Below are positions 59,226 through 64,000 of a stretch of DNA of 64,000 nucleotides, one piece after another. Source of the stretch: Platerodrilus igneus. Taxonomy: Eukaryota; Arthropoda; Insecta; Coleoptera; Lycidae. The position numbers were made by a program, and so were the translations under genes. Numbering within the stretch: the stretch's first letter is position 1; every line of letters begins with the position of its first letter. The notes beneath the pieces are model-generated. The model was given only the letters and a program-made list of their open reading frames with translations. It had not been told where the DNA came from and searched no databases. The DNA is taken from the NCBI GenBank assembly GCA_036346225.1, contig JARFIW010000488.1, forward strand, positions 2,987,160 to 3,051,159. The letters are read 5' to 3'.

Positions 59226-60900
59226 CTACACCTATAACTTCAAAGGCAACAGCATCTCGAACTCGATCACGAAGCAAAGGCGGACATTCTGCCTCAAATG
59301 GTTTTGCTTCTTGTCTGTTACAGGTCGTGCATTTAGATCTAGCAAATTTCACACTTCTGCGCCCTCCCAAGATCCAATATCGTTCTCGCAAAATGCTTTG
59401 CAGTCCCTGAACTCCGACATGGTAAGCCTTTTTGTGTGCCTGTAAAATTAATTCTCCCACAATGGGATTCTTGGCAGGCAATAACGCAGGGATGCTGAAG
59501 AGTAGACTATCATACCTATTGCTCACTCTCGATTTAAGCCCCCTTACACCGTGCTCATAAAACGTGCTCAACCCTATCAATTGCTGCTCATTATCTCCAG
59601 AAAATCCTTTCCAGTTGAACAATTTTGAGCGCAAAGTTTTCAGTCCGGCTGATCTAGTCAGCGGTAAGCTCTGCGAAGAGTTTTTGGTACGGATTTCTAG
59701 TATTAAAAATGAACCGGAATAACCATGCCACCATCCTTAACGTTTAAGAATATTTCAAGAAATACGCCATTCTCAAATCGTCAAAATCCATCGATAAGAG
59801 AATGGTGACTAGCGTTGTTTCCGTTCCAGAACAATTTCGTTTTTGTCCCCGACAAGATCACTTATTGGTCACTCCTCTGGAGCTTTGTACAACCATAATG
59901 GTCCCTCCCGCCAACGTGATTCTGCTAGTTTTGTTAAAGTACACCTTCGTAAATGTAAATCAGCTGGATTTAACACCCCTCTGATGTGCCGCCAAATACT
60001 ACCACCTGTTAATGTCTGCATTTCTGCGACCCTATTCCCAACAAAAGCGCTCCATTGTTCTGTTCGATGCACGCATGTCACAACCGTAGACGAATCGCTC
60101 CATAAATACGATTCAAATATACCTCCAGATTCCCTTTTAGATTATCGTATAATCTAGCACCAATTGTGGAAGCAAGTAACTCAAACCGAGGAATGATCAA
60201 CCTACGAATAGGCATAGCTCTAGCTTTGGCTGCCACCAAAATTACGGAAACCACTCTCTTTTTACACACCCTTAAGAAGATGGCGCAATCAAACGCATTT
60301 TAACTAGCGTCACAAAACGTGTGTAGACTGCAATAGTCTGCCTCTTGACCTTCAGTCTAAATCCATCTTGGAAATTCCATTTTAGATAAATTAGGCAATT
60401 CATTCGTCCATTTCTTAAATGCATTTTCTGTTTTTTGGTCTACCGATTGGATTGATCCCAAGTTACCTACTTGCCCCATAGTTGCTGTAACAATAACTTA
60501 GGTATCAACGTTACTGGGCAAGTAATTCCAATAGAGTCGAACACACGATGAGTCGTCGATAGTATGAACCTTTTGGTGATAACTAACTTGTCCAAATCAA
60601 GATCCAATCTGATACCATATTCAGTGACCGGCATAGTATCTGTTACCGTATCCCAATTTACCTCAAGTACATTCACTATCTTAGCTCCTGTGTGAGGGAA
60701 TATTGCCACCCTCGTAGATCAAACTTTCCTTTGTTCATCACAGTCTTCGCTTCGCGTATAAAAGTATGCAAAGCACTACCCTCCGAAATCTCAACAAAAT
60801 ATCAGGGATTTGTTCTAATCAGAATCACCACTTCAGTATATGACGTCCACCAAGCTCACGTTCCTGGACTACACCCAATGTCTGCTTTCTAACTAGGACA
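59226..60900 (-). pseudogene. BEL/Pao RT tail, RNase H and integrase N-terminus
   Basis: In order from 60900: VMNKGKFDLRGWQYS (RT tail; the YVDD box appears degraded as LVDVIY); VLEVNWDTVTDTM and TKRFILSTTHRVFDSIGI (60467-60709); LHTFCDAS (RNase H); ARAMPIRRLIIPRFELL (60078-60269); WSAFVGNRVAEMQTLTGGSI and NPADLHLRRCT (59869-60081); then the integrase zinc module HKKAYHVGVQGLQSILRERY with CTTCNRQEAKP (59143-59634). The RT N-terminal two thirds, protease and gag are missing. Stops and shifts abound. Confidence 0.88.
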
Positions 60901-62343
60901 ACCATTCCATCTCAACTCTTTAATCCAATTCCCCAACGATTTGTGGATGCCTTCCATACAGCTCCCCATCCAGGGTCCAAACTCCACTTAACGTCCAACC
61001 AGCACTCTCGTTCAAGATGTAATTCAATCGCTTACCTCAGTAACATCCAGCATTTTTCGTCATAATTATTTATAAAAATCTTTATTCCGTTCACTTTAGT
61101 TGCACCTACTTGTGCTCTTATAACACTTAAAAAAATATTCGATGGACTGCACTATCACCCGGTTTTTAAATTAGGATCTTCTCAATGATACTCAATGTAA
61201 GCGAAGTGAATCAGAAAAATAAGCGAAAAATAAGAAAGACTTGCCACCTTCGGCAACGCTTATATAAGCTCAGAACCCCCCTTCTGTCGCGCATTTTCAA
61301 TCTGCCTTCTTCGAACTCTAGTAACCGCCACACAATTCCACAAAATTCGCTCGTACAAAACACCTAACGAACTTTCAAAACTAAGAATTTCACCACTCCA
61401 ACGACACTTTACTCCGAAAAACTAATTAAACTAGCCAACCGTCAGTATTTTCCGTGAAATACGTCACTCTACTATTCCCTCTAACAAATCCTACGCACGC
61501 GTCTTATGTCCGCGTCTATATTCTTATTGCACTTACGCTCTAATACCCACCTTTTATGGTCTCTGTCTTGTTTTCCTACTTACAAAGTCGACGCTATTTC
61601 CACCCTACTGCTATCTTTATCTACCGCATATTTTCCGTCCTTCTTATAGTCCCACTATTGCCATGTCGTCTACAGTTAGTGCCCTTCCTACACGTGCGCC
61701 TTGATAAATTAATAATGTTCACAAACATGTTGCATCTCCGTCCAGCTTATTTAATTTTAAAACACACTCTTCTGTCACGTGCTTGAAAACTGTTTGTCAT
61801 TTAGCCACCTGTTATATTTTCCATCTTCCTCTGTTACTTTATAACGATTCTCTGTCCCTTAATTTTATTGATTTGTTTGCAGACTAGTCGTCTGTTTGTT
61901 AACCTTGTATCTTTCCGTTGAACAATACTTTGAAATGTTTTCGTAACGTATTCTAGTCTTCACCAGAATTGTTTATCTCCCCTAAGTTTTTATTCTTTAA
62001 ACTCCTTGGCTTATTCCAACTTGTTTTGCTGTCTCAAACATTTAGTATTCTATGAATTTAATAAATATACGTTACTGAATTATTGATTTTTAGCCTGCAA
62101 ATTTTTGTACGCAATTTTCAACCTTGCATTAAATTAACGTATACAAATTATTGATTTGAACCTTCATTAAAATATGCCCTTTTATCCCAATCTATGATTT
62201 GAACCTACATATTAAACTGTCCGTTTTTATTTCAATTTAATTAATTCGAAGAGTAATAAATAAATTCTTGTTTTCTATATACAGAATGCTTACATAGATA
62301 CATGCTTCACCTATTTACACATGGTTAGACTTACCCATCACAG

Positions 62344-62344
<1 letters not shown>
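60901..62344. other. No gene recognised; T/C-rich sequence
   Basis: By position, part of 60900-61900 may be the 5' LTR and leader of the BEL relic, with much of the interior deleted. The palindromic CTTATATAAG at 61260-61269 could be a TATA box in either direction. Plus-strand ORFs at 61185-61367 and 61556-61786 have no domain. Confidence 0.35.

Positions 62345-62418
<74 letters not shown>
62345..62418. repeat. (TA)n microsatellite
   Basis: About 36 TA units with one AA interruption near 62378. Confidence 0.95.
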
Positions 62419-62419
<1 letters not shown>

Positions 62420-62423
<4 letters not shown>

Positions 62424-62640
62424 TAATAAGATGAAATAGTAACTTAGACTTCTTAGTAAAGCCCAAATGATCATTTCAAATCAAACTAGTAATTGAAAGA
62501 AGGAAAAAATATAAGGCCTTATATTTTCCTTCTTTCAATTACTAGCTCGATTTGAAATGATCATTTGGGCTTTACTTAAAAGTCTAAGTTATTATTTCAT
62601 CTTATTAATTTCAATACGTTAGTATTTATCAACTTACCTT
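62420..62640. repeat. Head-to-head palindrome of SINE bodies
   Basis: The left arm, 62420-62516, and right arm, 62517-62612, are nearly perfect complements, meeting at AAGGCCTT. Both match 41-170 (for example GCCCAAATGATCATTT and ATTGAAAGA). The right arm extends further, to TTACCTTGTGTAA as in the first copy. The junction lies at the point where the tRNA-like head starts in copy 1, so both bodies have lost their heads. Confidence 0.85.
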
Positions 62641-62653
62641 GTGTAAAAACTAC

Positions 62654-62654
<1 letters not shown>

Positions 62655-62707
<53 letters not shown>
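62655..62707. repeat. (TA)n microsatellite
   Basis: About 26 TA units running directly into the TA target of the next transposon. Confidence 0.95.
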
Positions 62708-62710
<3 letters not shown>

Positions 62711-64000
62711 GGTGAATGGTATCGTTCGTGGAAAAATGAACTGGGAGATAGTACACTTAATTTGCAACAAAAATTGTTAATATGACCCCTGTCCTATCTC
62801 GATTGGTTTAGGAGTTATGGTTTTTTTTAGTCTGTTTCTTAATAACGCGACTTCTTGCAGTAAAAATTAAATTTCTCGGCTTCTGCTGCAAATAACTAGA
62901 TAAACAATCCAATTTTCATAAACTACATTAAATTTCCTATAAAAACAACTATTTCGATTTTTTTTAATTTTAAAAGAAACATTTATTATAAAGCATTAAA
63001 AGGTAAAAAATTACAAAGGAATTTTTTTTAACAAAGTTTAAAGTAATCTTACAGCGAAATTATTTTATCTACAAATGAGCCAATGTCACAAAAACAACCT
63101 CACTTCATAAGGTTTCCAGCAGTGCGAAACACTTTCTATTTGATTTTTAATTTATCAAGTATGGAAATATGGAAACAAATATATGTTTCCAATTCGCATT
63201 AAAATTCGCCCACTGCCTTGATTATCTAATGATCCCACAATGTTTTTCCGGTATTACGGAGGCAATAATTTGATAAATTAAATTTTATTTGTATTGTTCA
63301 AAATGCTGACCACCACATCTGATACAGGTTCTTGCTCTTTTCCCATACCTACCACGGTCATGCTCATAGATAGCTTCTCCTTAAGAGTTGACATCCATTT
63401 TCGAACCTTTGTCTCAAATTTTCCAAACTGACTACCTACGTGCTGTATACGTATTCTTTTAAAAAGCCCCATACAAAGTAATCCATGGGATTCAAGTCAG
63501 GCGATCTTGCTGGCTACGGAATAGGTCCTCCTCTACCAACCCACCTTGCGTACTGTTCGTTTAAAAACTGGCGGATACCACGTGTGTAATGAGGAAGAGC
63601 CCCGTCATGTTGAAAAAAGATATCTCTACGAACTTCTAAAAGGACATCTTCCAACAATAGGGGTAGTTGATTTTTAAGAAAGTCCAAATACACTTCTCCA
63701 TTGAGGTTTCTTTCGAAAATATAGGGGCCAATAAGGGTGTGTTTCCTGGGTGTTTCCTATCACAGCCGCCCACATATTTAGGCTGAATCTGCGTTGGAAC
63801 GATTTCTGTCTTATTGCATGAGGGTTTTCATCGGCATAATAGTGGTAATTGTGGAGATTTAGAACGCCAGCATAAAGAGGGACTCATCAGACCACAGTAT
63901 TTTTCGAAAGAAATGGCGCTCCTCAATATCCCGTGCTAATAACCAACGGCAGAACATCAACCTTTGTTGGAAATCTTCGCCTCCGCCTTCCAGAGCTTGA
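62708..64000 (-). mobile_element. Tc1/mariner-like DUF4817 element, copy 2, cut by window end
   Basis: Begins CAGGGTGAATGGTATCGTTC after TA and is colinear, in reverse, with the right part of the 28296-30595 element. The outer inverted repeat is nearly identical to copy 1 (for example ACCCCTGTCCTATCTCGATT). It continues beyond 64000. Confidence 0.9.
63278..64000 (-). pseudogene. DUF4817/DDE transposase, C-terminal part
   Basis: Minus-strand motifs run from 63900 down: WSDES, QHDGALPH (second Asp, near 63600), RSPDLNPMDYFVWG (third Asp, near 63490) and the tail EKLSMSMTVVGM. They match copy 1 motif by motif. Reading breaks near 63470, 63650 and 63750 show frameshifts. The N-terminus lies outside the window. 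Confidence 0.85.

Noticed and set aside
61255..61275. TATA box of a BEL 5' LTR
   Set aside because: CTTATATAAG is palindromic, so orientation cannot be decided, and no matching LTR copy was found.
1..64000. CRISPR arrays, operons, riboswitches, bacterial defence systems
   Set aside because: Composition and content are those of an animal nuclear genome. No spaced direct repeats or prokaryotic gene layout appear.

Overview
The window reads as intergenic, transposon-dominated DNA from an animal genome, most likely an insect. This is inferred from its low GC content, TA microsatellites, eukaryotic hAT, Tc1/mariner, Gypsy, BEL/Pao and LINE relics, and tRNA-derived SINEs. A beetle is plausible but unproven. 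I recognise no host protein-coding gene, no intact rRNA, no CRISPR array and no operon. Almost every coding stretch I can identify is a broken transposon gene.

Layout. 1-240: tRNA-headed SINE on the minus strand. 2236-6356: nearly complete hAT element with an 8-bp target duplication and a transposase broken by two frameshifts. 6955-7180: LINE RT scrap. 7649-10076: Tc1/mariner-like element with about 480-bp inverted repeats and a dead transposase. 10850-11062: second mariner-type scrap. 12965-13704: non-autonomous hAT-like element built of TATCGATACG arrays. 14480-14778: second SINE. 17400-22575: LINE RT relic split by a 3.85-kb hAT-like element (18519-22371) with GC-rich repeat arrays inside both ends. 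22600-22921: foldback element with TTAA flanks. 24079-24920: C2H2-finger protein fragments with a frame-shifting duplication.

27000-35900: a decayed Gypsy retroelement on the minus strand (gag, protease, truncated RT), with tRNA-Lys-like primer sites, interrupted near its 3' side by a 2.3-kb Tc1/mariner-like element (28296-30595) and bordered by a rearranged third one. 36515-37313: mariner pseudogene. 41095-42345: BEL/Pao pol relic. 44395-45008: hAT C-terminal relic. 45626-51049: full-length but dead Gypsy element with both LTRs and TTAC target duplication. 51270-53620: another hAT transposase relic. 54215-54809: solo LTR. 55940-61000: BEL/Pao relic whose integrase is split by a 2-kb TG...CA element (57175-59221). 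62345-62707: two TA microsatellites enclosing a head-to-head SINE palindrome. 62708-64000: second copy of the 28296 element, running off the window.

Several insertions give clean terminal boundaries and target duplications, so their order of arrival can be read. The least ordinary features are the two hAT-like non-autonomous elements whose ends carry long arrays of short repeats, one AT/CG palindromic and one almost pure GC. They share a TAGGG-type terminus.
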